NCBI GenBank assembly: GCA_002305755.1
Contig: DBQV01000060.1
Coordinates: 7,586 to 13,862, forward strand
Source of the DNA: Christensenella sp. UBA1385
GTDB taxonomy: Bacteria > Bacillota > Clostridia > Christensenellales > Aristaeellaceae
Direction of reading: 5' to 3'
DNA length: 6,277 bases
This document shows, piece by piece, positions 1 through 5,786 of the stretch (the first letter of the stretch is position 1; the number at the start of each line of letters is the position of its first letter). The position numbers and the translations under genes are program-made. The notes under the pieces are model-generated. The model was given only the letters and a program-made list of their open reading frames with translations. It had not been told where the DNA came from and did not search any database.

Positions 1-434
1 TGCGCACGCTCAGCGACTATGAGGAGCTGAAAAAGCGCACGGACGCCCGCCGCATGACCCAGTCCGCCTTTGTGCGCAGCCGCGTGATGGACAGCCTGCC
101 CGAGCGGTCCAACGGCGAGAGCGCGGGCTTTTACTTCCGCCAGCGCATCGGGGAGGATGCCCTCTACCTGCTGGATGAGCCGGAAAACAGCCTTTCGCCG
201 CAGGGGCAGATGGAGCTGGCCGACTATTTGGAGGAGACGGTGCGCTACATGGGCTGCCAGCTGGTCATCTCCACCCACTCGCCCTACCTGCTGGCCATGA
301 AGGGCGCCAAGATCTACGATCTGGACGCCCGCCCCGCCGATATCAAGCGCTGGACGCAGCTGGCCGGCGTGCGCGCGGGCTATGAATTTTACCGGCGCCA
401 CAGCGCCGAGTTTGAAGCGCGGGAGGAGGAGTGA
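1..434 (+). CDS. AAA/ABC-like predicted ATPase, 3' end (5' truncated by window edge)
   Basis: The reading frame is open from base 3 to the TGA at 432-434, so this is the C-terminal ~143 residues of a longer ATPase. The ATG at 54 is internal and not the true start. Visible motifs, in order: an ABC-signature-like S-N-G-E-S (about bases 111-125), a Walker B LLDEPEN with catalytic Glu (168-188), a D-loop-like LSPQ just after it, and a switch/H-loop ISTHSP (267-284) followed by a short IYDLD strand. This order matches soluble single-domain AAA ATPases of the 'predicted ATPase' (COG3910-like) type, related to the ABC/SMC head fold. The Walker A motif must lie upstream of the window. There are no membrane segments, so it is cytoplasmic. 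The family's substrate is unknown. Its stop overlaps the sigma-factor start by one base (TGATG), which suggests translational coupling. Family placement is fairly sure; function is not. Confidence 0.75.
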   Translation, partial: RTLSDYEELKKRTDARRMTQSAFVRSRVMDSLPERSNGESAGFYFRQRIGEDALYLLDEPENSLSPQGQMELADYLEETVRYMGCQLVISTHSPYLLAMKGAKIYDLDARPADIKRWTQLAGVRAGYEFYRRHSAEFEAREEE

Positions 435-1012
435 TGGATCCGCTGCTTTTTCCCGCCGTGCTTCTGCTGCTGGATAGGGGCGAAAACCTGCGCCTGCTCA
501 CGGATCTTTATGAGGCCCATGCGGATGCCATGCTGGCCGTGGCTGCCGACGTGCTGCACAATCAGCAGGAGGCGGAGGACGCCGTCAGCCAGTCTTTTAT
601 ACAGCTGCACCGGCATATTGATAAAATTCGCCGCGTACCCTGCAACAAACTGCGCCCCTACGTTGTCAGTACTGTTAGAAACGTCTCGCTCACCATGCTG
701 CGCAGGCGGCAGAGGGAGCGCGGACGGGTCGCCGCGCTGGATGAGGCCATGGAGGATACGCTGGTTCATCCCGGCGAGCCGACGGAGGATCTGGCGCTGG
801 CCGCCGTCACGGCGGAGCGGCTGATCGGGGCCATCGGCCGCCTGCCGCGGGACCAGGCGGAGGTGCTGCGCCTCAGCGCCGTGGAGGGCCTGAGCGACAG
901 GGAGATGGCCGCGCTGCTGGGTATCAGCCCGGCGGGCGTGCGCAGCAGGCTCAGCCGCGCGAGGGCAGCCCTCAGAGAGCTGCTGAAAGGAGAGGACAAT
1001 GAAACCGAGTAA
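434..1012 (+). CDS. ECF-family RNA polymerase sigma factor
   Basis: This 192-aa protein is the usual length for an extracytoplasmic-function sigma factor. Sigma region 2 spans about residues 22-92, with the typical core-binding helix around QEAEDAVSQSFIQL (45-58) and a basic -10-recognition segment ending LRPYVVSTVRN (73-83). A charged linker follows (about 90-125). Sigma region 4 covers about 127-184: LPRDQAEVLRLSAVEGLSD, then the helix-turn-helix REMAALLGISPAGVRSRLSRAR that reads the -35 element. The start is taken as ATG 434, with GGAGG at 422-426 seven bases upstream. GTG 431 would add one residue but lies too close. The gene overlaps the upstream ATPase by 1 nt and the downstream membrane protein by 14 nt, the classic sigma/anti-sigma arrangement. 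It probably directs RNA polymerase to the promoter at 1769-1795 (inference). An internal copy of that promoter pattern lies at 641-667. The ECF assignment is secure; the subgroup is not known. Confidence 0.95.
   Translation: MDPLLFPAVLLLLDRGENLRLLTDLYEAHADAMLAVAADVLHNQQEAEDAVSQSFIQLHRHIDKIRRVPCNKLRPYVVSTVRNVSLTMLRRRQRERGRVAALDEAMEDTLVHPGEPTEDLALAAVTAERLIGAIGRLPRDQAEVLRLSAVEGLSDREMAALLGISPAGVRSRLSRARAALRELLKGEDNETE
641..667 (+). promoter_or_regulatory. Possible internal ECF-type promoter inside the sigma gene
   Basis: TGCAACA at 641-647 and GTTGTC at 662-667 are separated by 14 bases, the same 13 specified bases and spacing as the candidate promoter at 1769-1795. Transcription from here would begin near 675 and could feed the downstream membrane (anti-sigma) gene. 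The site overlaps codons for a conserved sigma segment (NKLRPYVVS), so the match may be a coding coincidence. Confidence 0.3.
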
Positions 1013-1745
1013 ACGCCCGCTGACGCTTGAAGCGGCCCGGCGGGAATACGAGCAGGCCATGCTGCGCTACGCCCTGATGGCCCGGCAGGAGCGTGACACC
1101 GATGCGCTGCTGGCGGCCCACCCTCCCCGGCCGGAGGAGAAGCAGGCCCTGCGCCCCCGCGTGCTGCGCGCGCTGTCAAGGGGCGGCGCCCTGCGCGATG
1201 CGCGGCGGGCGGCGGGGCGGGCGCTGCCCATCCTGGCCCGCGCGGCGGCCGTGCTGCTGATGGTCTTTGCCGTGGGGATGCCCGTGGCCATCGCCACCGT
1301 GCCGCCCGTGCGCGCCAGGGTGATGGAGCTGATGTTTGAGATGGAGCGGCAGTATACCCGCGTCACCCTGCGCGAAAAGGCGGGCGGGGCGGCGGAGGTG
1401 CCGGAGGGGTGGCAGGGCCTGTATTACCCCGGCTTTGTGCCGCAGGGGTATGAGATGGAAGAGGTTCGTAGCACTGCTGACATGCATGATGTGCTGTATT
1501 TGCGGGAGGATGGAAGCAGATTGTTTTTTACGGAGCTTGGTTCTTTTGTTTCATCCCGGGTGGATACGGAAAACGCGCAGACCAGCTTTATCATGGTGGC
1601 CGGGAGACCCGGTATGCTGACTGTGAAGGAGAGCCGAATATCGGTTGTCTGGTCGGAAAACGACAGATATTTCAGTATCTTTGCGGATGATCTTTCCTCT
1701 GAAACGGTGCTGGAAATGGCGGAATCCGTGGTCAGGATAAAATAA
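999..1745 (+). CDS. Probable anti-sigma factor / membrane sensor with DUF4367-like domain
   Basis: This is a 248-aa bitopic membrane protein. Residues 1-75 are charged and presumably cytoplasmic, where they would bind the sigma factor. One transmembrane helix spans about 77-100 (LPILARAAAVLLMVFAVGMP and on). Residues 101-248 would lie outside the membrane. From about 138 to the end the pattern GLYYPGFVPQGYEMEEV, later beta-strands and a final helix (SETVLEMAESVVRIK) resembles DUF4367, a domain common in clostridial sigma-factor partners. There is no HxxxCxxC zinc motif, so it is not a ZAS-type anti-sigma. The start at 999 is set by AAAGGAG (986-992), six bases upstream and inside the sigma gene. 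The 14-nt overlap implies coupled translation. Composition shifts inside the gene: about 75-85% GC up to ~1440, about 50% after. The anti-sigma role is inferred from position and topology. A sigma-coupled sensor of other function is possible. Confidence 0.7.
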   Translation: MKPSKRPLTLEAARREYEQAMLRYALMARQERDTDALLAAHPPRPEEKQALRPRVLRALSRGGALRDARRAAGRALPILARAAAVLLMVFAVGMPVAIATVPPVRARVMELMFEMERQYTRVTLREKAGGAAEVPEGWQGLYYPGFVPQGYEMEEVRSTADMHDVLYLREDGSRLFFTELGSFVSSRVDTENAQTSFIMVAGRPGMLTVKESRISVVWSENDRYFSIFADDLSSETVLEMAESVVRIK

Positions 1746-1768
1746 ATTTTCAAAATCGTCCAAAAAGC

Positions 1769-1803
1769 TGCAACACTTTCCTCTTTCAAGTTGTCTTTAT
1801 AAA
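1769..1803 (+). promoter_or_regulatory. Candidate ECF sigma-dependent promoter
   Basis: A TGCAAC -35-like element (1769-1774) is separated by 18 bases from a GTC -10-like core (1793-1795, in TTGTCTTTATAA). ECF promoters typically pair an AAC-containing -35 with a GTC/CGTC-type -10. No good sigma-A TTGACA/TATAAT pair is seen in the 88-bp gap. A start near 1803 would leave a leader of about 30 nt before the ATG at 1834. The site lies directly after the sigma/anti-sigma pair, so the secreted-protein genes are its likely targets (inference). Confidence 0.55.
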
Positions 1804-1833
1804 TGGAGAGCAACAAAGAAAGGGGTTTTTTCT

Positions 1834-2247
1834 ATGAAAAAGGGATTGGTGTTTACTCTCGTTCTGGCGCTTTTGTTAAGCGTGGTGGCTGCTTCAATGG
1901 CTGAATTCGGCGAGATCGTGCCGATGTACGATCATACCAACATGATTAGCGCGGCCTTGTCTATAAACAGCGGAGTTGCTACATGCCAAGGTTTGGTGCG
2001 GCCGCTTTCCAATCAGGGGAAAGCCTCCATTGTAGTGTGCTTGCAGCGGAAAAATGGTACGAGCTGGGCGACGATCGCATTGTGGAGCGCAACGGCATCC
2101 GGCTTTGGGAGAACGGCTTCAGTTGAAGGCACAAAAGCGGTGAGCGGCGGCTACACCTACCGCGTGGCAGCCATAGGCACTATTCGGGATAGCGCCGGCA
2201 CCGTTCTGGAAACGACCAGCGACTACAGCTCTGAGATCAGCTACTGA
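1834..2247 (+). CDS. Small secreted protein, DUF6147-like
   Basis: This 137-aa protein has a clear Sec signal peptide: MKK, a hydrophobic core (residues 5-20), and a likely signal-peptidase I site after S21-M22-A23. The mature ~114 residues are rich in Ser, Thr, Gly and Val and read as alternating beta-strands. Recognisable pieces are IVVCLQRKNGTSWATIALWS (66-85) and GGYTYRVAAIGTIRD (105-119). This pattern (cross-strand 'LQR.dGtsW', later 'gyYRV.a.') recalls DUF6147 small exported proteins of Firmicutes, whose function is unknown; that match is from memory. Cys51 and Cys69 could form one disulfide. AGGGG at 1821-1825, eight bases before ATG 1834, fixes the start. It is the first gene after the candidate ECF promoter, so probably the main regulated product. 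It might be an envelope-associated protein or a bacteriocin-like effector; sequence alone does not decide. Confidence 0.6.
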   Translation: MKKGLVFTLVLALLLSVVAASMAEFGEIVPMYDHTNMISAALSINSGVATCQGLVRPLSNQGKASIVVCLQRKNGTSWATIALWSATASGFGRTASVEGTKAVSGGYTYRVAAIGTIRDSAGTVLETTSDYSSEISY

Positions 2248-2251
2248 CTTC

Positions 2252-2307
2252 AACAGATCACCGTCATCTGTTAGCCGCGCGGCCTGCGCGCGCCCGCAGG
2301 TGGCTAA
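2252..2307 (+). other. Two adjacent hairpins in the gap between the secreted-protein genes
   Basis: The first inverted repeat is AACAGAT (2252-2258) with ATCTGTT (2266-2272), 7 bp and a 7-nt loop. The second is TTAGCC (2271-2276) with GGCTAA (2302-2307), enclosing CCTGCG (2283-2288) with CGCAGG (2295-2300). The two share bases 2271-2272, so they compete at their junction. No T-tract follows, so this does not look like a classical intrinsic terminator. It may protect the 3' end of the upstream message or attenuate read-through. Confidence 0.4.
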
Positions 2308-2309
2308 AA

Positions 2310-2334
2310 GGAGGAGATACCCTTGAACAGGTAA
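2310..2334 (+). other. Orphan strong Shine-Dalgarno with a three-codon mini-ORF
   Basis: GGAGG at 2310-2314 lies eight bases before TTG 2323, followed by AAC, AGG and the stop TAA (2332-2334), giving a peptide of only three residues. The layout closely copies the initiation region of the gene at 2928: GGAGGAGAT, then TTGAA and ACAGG at the same Shine-Dalgarno spacing. It may be a relic of a duplicated gene start or a tiny leader cistron ahead of the 147-aa gene. Whether it is translated is unknown. Confidence 0.3.
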
Positions 2335-2411
2335 AAGCGGCCTTTCCCCATCTTTTGTTCCGATGCTGACATGTGACAAACAGACTGACAAAAGGATAAA
2401 GGAGAAAGAAA

Positions 2412-2855
2412 ATGAAAATCATGAAAAAGGTATCGGTTTCGGCGCTGCTTGCGCTGGTTTTGCTCAGCATGCTGGCGGTCAGCGCCAAGGCGTATGACGA
2501 AAATGCCAGTTTCCGCTTCGATTACCGCATCAACAGCACGGCTACGACCGATCCGCTGAAGGATACCACATATAGTGGATTGAAGCAGGGAGGTGCGGGC
2601 CGGCTGTACGTCAGGCACTATCTGACGGAATTGCCCGGCACTTATACCAATTTGTTCAGAGGGAAAAAGGATAATAGTGAAGGTACTATCCACGGATCAA
2701 AGTGGTGTACTCCGGGCCTGAATGTGCCCATTCAGAGCTCATCAATTGTTACTGGGGTGAAATGGAGATTGACGGCGCGCGGCAACACCGACTATTATAC
2801 CTATATGGGCGCGCCTTCCATACTGGTGAACGGCAACTGCTTCTATAACAAATAA
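2412..2855 (+). CDS. Small secreted protein of unknown family
   Basis: I do not recognise this 147-aa protein with confidence. It begins with a good Sec signal peptide (two Met-Lys starts, hydrophobic core 8-24, likely cleavage after A25-K26-A27). The mature 120 residues are polar, rich in Thr, Ser, Gly, Asn and Tyr, with no further membrane segment. It starts with a strand-like ASFRFDYRI and ends in the aromatic/Asn-rich MGAPSILVNGNCFYNK. Cys99 and Cys143 could pair. The opening loosely recalls DUF2712-type small exported proteins, but their hallmark RYR and SGYWDE motifs are not visible. The start at 2412 has AAAGGAG (2398-2404) at seven bases; the ATG at 2421 lies too far from it. Third-position GC is low compared with the flanking genes (one line near 2641-2700 is about 37% GC). 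It is likely co-transcribed with the preceding secreted-protein gene. Confidence 0.7.
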   Translation: MKIMKKVSVSALLALVLLSMLAVSAKAYDENASFRFDYRINSTATTDPLKDTTYSGLKQGGAGRLYVRHYLTELPGTYTNLFRGKKDNSEGTIHGSKWCTPGLNVPIQSSSIVTGVKWRLTARGNTDYYTYMGAPSILVNGNCFYNK

Positions 2856-2868
2856 ATAAAAACGGGCT

Positions 2869-2896
2869 GCCGGGGGCGGCATTGCCCGCCCCCGGC
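2869..2896 (+). other. Strong intercistronic hairpin
   Basis: GCCGGGGGCGG (2869-2879) pairs perfectly with CCGCCCCCGGC (2886-2896) across a 6-nt loop, an 11-bp stem that is almost all G-C. It starts 13 bases after the stop of the 147-aa gene. On the + strand no T-run follows, so it is better read as an mRNA 3'-end stabiliser or partial attenuator, which would lower expression of the downstream genes. On the minus strand a T-rich stretch follows the stem, but no minus-strand gene is present for it to terminate. Confidence 0.7.
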
Positions 2897-2927
2897 GGCT
2901 GAGAAAACACGAGCGGAGGAGATGACT

Positions 2928-4115
2928 TTGAAAAACAGGCGGAGCCTTCGGCCCCTGCTGCTGGCCGTGATAATGTTGCTGCCCCTGCTGCCCCTGCCGG
3001 CTGCGGCGGGCAGCCTGATGCCGGTTACGGAGCTGATCAAGCAGGCGGAGGCGGGCTGGCATCAAAGCTACCAAAGCCCCGCGGGCGAGGTAAGGGTCGA
3101 TATCCCCATCCTGACGCCAAAGGTGGACAGCCTGCCTGTGCTGCGGGTGAGAGCCTTAAGATCCGGCGTGGTGCCGCAGACGAAGACGGAGCAGGTATTC
3201 GATTGGGGGGATGAAAAGCCGAGGATAGTCAACTCTGACGGATACTTTCAATATTATGGTCCGGATTATGAAAGACGGGTGAAGGCGGAAGAGGAAAACC
3301 CCATGCCCGAGGATATCATGACCTACAGCCAGGTCCTGTACGCGGAGCAGGCGGAGGAGGATGTGGCCTACGCGCTCAAAAACCCCGCAACGGTGCGGGA
3401 TATGAGCAGGCTGCGGGATGAGATGCTGGCCCGCTTTTTCCCGGGGGAGGAGCTTCACTTTGAATTCGATATGCTGGAGGCCGAAGTGCGTGCCAGCCTC
3501 TACGATTGGAACAGGGATAAGGAGCTGGGGCCAGGCTGGCCGGAATACCGGGGGAGCCTGATTGTGTCTTACAATCAGCTGCTGCGGGGGATCCCCTTTC
3601 TGAACACGATCCAGGGAGGCTATAAGGATTCGCTGGCGGGGAAGGCGGAAAGCAAAATGTTCAGCCACTTTTGGTGGAAGTCTTATGCGTACTACTGGCC
3701 CCTGGATAATTTTGGGCTGGCGGGAGAGGTTCAGATTGACGTCGTTATCAAGGCGCTGAAGGAAGACGGCGTGCTGGTGGAGGATATGAAGGTGTGCGGC
3801 ATCGACAAGGTGCTGGCGGCCTACGGCAGGCTGATCGAAAAAGGGGAGCTGATCCGCGTGGACAGGCTGCAGCTGGGCTATGTGGGCTGGTACGAGAGCC
3901 GCGAGAGCGAGACCATGAGGCTGCTGCCCATGTGGATGGCGGAGGGCTACATGACCCGCCCATCCACCAAAAAACGTGGGAAGGATCCGAGCACCCTGGG
4001 CATCCGCGACGCGGAGCACAGCTACATCATGGTGAACGCGCAGACGGGCGAACTGATCGACTATCGCCGGGAGGACAGGAAGCGCTCCTACGATATGCCG
4101 AAGATACTGCACTGA
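2928..4115 (+). CDS. Secreted or membrane-anchored protein of unknown function, 395 aa
   Basis: The best start is TTG 2928, because GGAGG (2915-2919) is eight bases upstream. The in-frame ATG 2922 lies only two bases from it and would add two residues. The protein opens with a signal peptide or anchor (KNRR, hydrophobic 9-24, then AAAG) and has no lipobox Cys. The rest is extracytoplasmic, mixed alpha/beta, with Trp/Tyr-rich patches such as FSHFWWKSYAYYWPLDNFG (245-263). The C-terminal ~120 residues carry a repeated-looking order: a helix from IDKVLAAYGRLIEKGEL, then LGYVGWYE, LLPMWMAEGY and IMVNAQTGELIDY (367-379). The last motifs resemble PepSY/YycI-like domains, where a 'W.v' strand is followed by 'vnA.tGei'. 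It could be a DUF6034-type protein, but that is tentative. It lies 9 nt upstream of the permease genes, so it may be an accessory or substrate-binding part of that transporter (inference). Confidence 0.65.
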   Translation: MKNRRSLRPLLLAVIMLLPLLPLPAAAGSLMPVTELIKQAEAGWHQSYQSPAGEVRVDIPILTPKVDSLPVLRVRALRSGVVPQTKTEQVFDWGDEKPRIVNSDGYFQYYGPDYERRVKAEEENPMPEDIMTYSQVLYAEQAEEDVAYALKNPATVRDMSRLRDEMLARFFPGEELHFEFDMLEAEVRASLYDWNRDKELGPGWPEYRGSLIVSYNQLLRGIPFLNTIQGGYKDSLAGKAESKMFSHFWWKSYAYYWPLDNFGLAGEVQIDVVIKALKEDGVLVEDMKVCGIDKVLAAYGRLIEKGELIRVDRLQLGYVGWYESRESETMRLLPMWMAEGYMTRPSTKKRGKDPSTLGIRDAEHSYIMVNAQTGELIDYRREDRKRSYDMPKILH

Positions 4116-4124
4116 GGGAGAACG

Positions 4125-4913
4125 ATGCTGAAAGAAGAACTGAGAGAGAGCGTGTTCAGCCGCTGGTTTTTGGCCGCCTTTCTGGTGATGCTGCTGACGC
4201 TGCTGAGCATGAGCCTGCCCGAGCGCATCGTGAGCCGGGGCGATGAGGAGCAGTATCGGATGTCGGCGCTGCAGCTGGCCATACTGCCCATCTACTTCGG
4301 CGGGATGATGCTGCTGTTTCCCTTCTGCGCGTGCACTGCGGCCGCGCCCCGGCAGACCATCGAGATACGCACCGGCTTTGCCAGGTGGAAGATCATGCGC
4401 GGCGGGCTGAACGCCTATCTGCGGCGCAAGGCCATCGCGGGCTTTGTGAGCGGTGGGCTGTCGGTGATGCTGGCCTTTTTGGCCCACGCGGTGATCTGGG
4501 CGCTGATCGCCATGCCCAGCCAGCCGGAGCTGTATGGCACGCACGAGATCCCCTATCGGCCCGATACCATTTATTACCCCCTGATGAGGATGGCGCACGG
4601 CTGGCCCGTGCTGCTGTGGAAGGCGGGGGGCATCTTTGTGATGGGCGGGGTGTGGGCCACGGTGGGGCTGGCGGTGGCCTGGTGGATGGCCGACCCGCTG
4701 CTGGCCGTATCGCTGCCTACCTTTCTGTATTATCTGTGGAATTCACCGGCCAGCGGCCTGCTGGGCTATCGGCTGCCGTCGGCCTCACGCCTGTATAACG
4801 ACCAGCTCACCTGGGGCATCGCCGCCGAAGCGCTGGGGGTGAACCTGGTCTTTCTGGCGCTGGTGCTGCTGACCTGCCGCGCGGCCCTGAAAAGGAGGGC
4901 GCTGTATGCGTAA
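4125..4913 (+). CDS. ABC-2-type transporter membrane subunit (first of two)
   Basis: This 262-aa polytopic membrane protein has about six predicted transmembrane helices: residues 13-31, 48-70, 104-128, 163-187, 190-206 and 234-253. The N-terminus KEELRESVFSRWFLAAFLVMLL is typical of ABC-2 permeases. The cytoplasmic segment between TM2 and TM3 (IEIRTGFARWKIMRGGLNAYL, then RRK) looks like the coupling-helix region of clostridial ABC-2 subunits. A loop DTIYYPLMRMAHG (147-159) precedes TM4. Length and topology are like LanE/LanG and BcrB. The start at 4125 has a GAGGGAG Shine-Dalgarno (4114-4120), with its first base sharing the preceding stop. The gene follows the 395-aa secreted-protein gene by 9 nt and overlaps the next permease by 8 nt, so the two subunits are probably made together and form a heterodimer. 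Permease role is likely; the substrate is unknown. Confidence 0.75.
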   Translation: MLKEELRESVFSRWFLAAFLVMLLTLLSMSLPERIVSRGDEEQYRMSALQLAILPIYFGGMMLLFPFCACTAAAPRQTIEIRTGFARWKIMRGGLNAYLRRKAIAGFVSGGLSVMLAFLAHAVIWALIAMPSQPELYGTHEIPYRPDTIYYPLMRMAHGWPVLLWKAGGIFVMGGVWATVGLAVAWWMADPLLAVSLPTFLYYLWNSPASGLLGYRLPSASRLYNDQLTWGIAAEALGVNLVFLALVLLTCRAALKRRALYA

Positions 4914-5784
4914 GGCGATTCAAAGGATGCGCGGGATAGGGGCCGTGTGCGCGGCCAGCTTCGACGCGTGGATCCACGCGCCGCGCGTGGCCGTGATGGG
5001 GCTGTGCGTGGTGGTCTACTGTCTGCTGCAGGCGGAAGGAAACGCCCGCAGCCTGCAGGTGAACGGCATCCCCGTGACGCTGACGCTGACGGAAATGCTG
5101 TTTATCAAACTGAACCACGGTTTTTATGAGATGGCGAGCCTGCTGTTTCTGGTGATGGTGAGCGAGCTGCCCCGCCGCATCGCCTATCAGGAAGATATGC
5201 TGCTGCGCTCCTCCAAGATACGCTGGCTGCTGGGGCAGGCGGCCTATTGCGTGCTGACGGTGCTGAGCATGATGCTTTGCCTGTCCGCGCTGTACCTGCT
5301 GTTTTCATGGATGGGCGGGGCGCGCGGCCTTGGCAACGCCTTCAGCGAGACGGCGCTGATCGAAGCGGAGCAGTATTCGCAGTGGGAGTCGCTGATACCG
5401 CTGTATATCCGCCAGAGCACCACGCCCTGGGGCGCCTGCCTGATGGCGGCGGGGCCGATGTTCTTCTTCTGGCTGAGCATGGTGCTGCTGTTCCTGCTGC
5501 TGGGGCTGCTGGGGCGGCAGATGCTGGGGCCGATGATCTATGGCTTTCTGCTGTTCTTCAACGTGGCGGTGCTGGTGGAGATGTTTCCGGGCGGCATCCA
5601 GACGCCGGTCAGCTTTTCCACGCTGGAGGCGATCTCGTCCAGGGCGATGGGGAGCGATTCGGAGCTGCAGCTGCTGCGGGAGGCCCTGCTGGGCTATGCG
5701 GCGGCCTGCGCCGCGCTGATGCTGGCGCTGATGCTGACGGTGAAACGGGCCGACCTTTCCTTTAGAGAGGAAAACAGGGAGTAA
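4906..5784 (+). CDS. ABC-2-type transporter membrane subunit (second of two)
   Basis: This 292-aa integral membrane protein has about six hydrophobic segments: residues 27-43, 73-88 (weak), 107-134, 177-201, 207-227 and 259-279. A short cytoplasmic part, SELPRRIAYQEDMLLRSSKI (86-105), sits between TM2 and TM3. The same place in related clostridial proteins holds a 'D.PF...yil.R..r..W' motif, and RWLLGQAAY here fits that pattern. It has no detectable similarity by eye to the first subunit beyond topology, consistent with two non-identical half-channels as in LanE/LanG. The start ATG 4906 sits inside the end of the previous gene (8-nt overlap, ATGCGTAA), with AAAGGAGG seven bases upstream. The ATPase gene begins two bases after its stop. 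Assignment rests on topology and neighbours. A 16-nt perfect palindrome lies in its early codons. Confidence 0.7.
   Translation: MRKAIQRMRGIGAVCAASFDAWIHAPRVAVMGLCVVVYCLLQAEGNARSLQVNGIPVTLTLTEMLFIKLNHGFYEMASLLFLVMVSELPRRIAYQEDMLLRSSKIRWLLGQAAYCVLTVLSMMLCLSALYLLFSWMGGARGLGNAFSETALIEAEQYSQWESLIPLYIRQSTTPWGACLMAAGPMFFFWLSMVLLFLLLGLLGRQMLGPMIYGFLLFFNVAVLVEMFPGGIQTPVSFSTLEAISSRAMGSDSELQLLREALLGYAAACAALMLALMLTVKRADLSFREENRE
4965..4990 (+). repeat. Palindrome with a third arm in the early codons of the second permease
   Basis: CGCGTGGATCCACGCG (4965-4980) is a perfect 16-nt palindrome. A further CGCGTGG (4984-4990) follows three bases later, so CCACGCG (4974-4980) can pair with either flank, giving two mutually exclusive hairpins about 60 nt after the start codon. 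It codes DAWIHAPRVA, so it may be chance in GC-rich DNA. Confidence 0.3.
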
Positions 5785-5786
5785 CA

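Noticed and set aside
1759..1833. Possible intrinsic terminator after the anti-sigma gene (T-runs near 1747 and 1826)
   Set aside because: No GC-rich inverted repeat precedes either T-run. The second T-run lies between the Shine-Dalgarno and the start codon of the next gene.
2323..2360. A sigma-A promoter upstream of the 147-aa gene starting from TTGAAC at 2323
   Set aside because: No TATAAT-like hexamer is found 16-18 bases downstream; the sequence there is C-rich.
2976..2996. Tandem CTGCTGCCC-like units in the signal peptide of the 395-aa protein
   Set aside because: Only about two imperfect 9-base units, which simply encode the Leu-Leu-Pro hydrophobic core. In-frame slippage is conceivable but not supported.
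3156..4598. Long minus-strand open frame of 480 codons opposite the secreted-protein and permease genes
   Set aside because: Its translation is His/Gln/Arg/Pro-rich with no recognisable domain, and it runs across two convincing + strand genes. It is a by-product of high GC at third codon positions.
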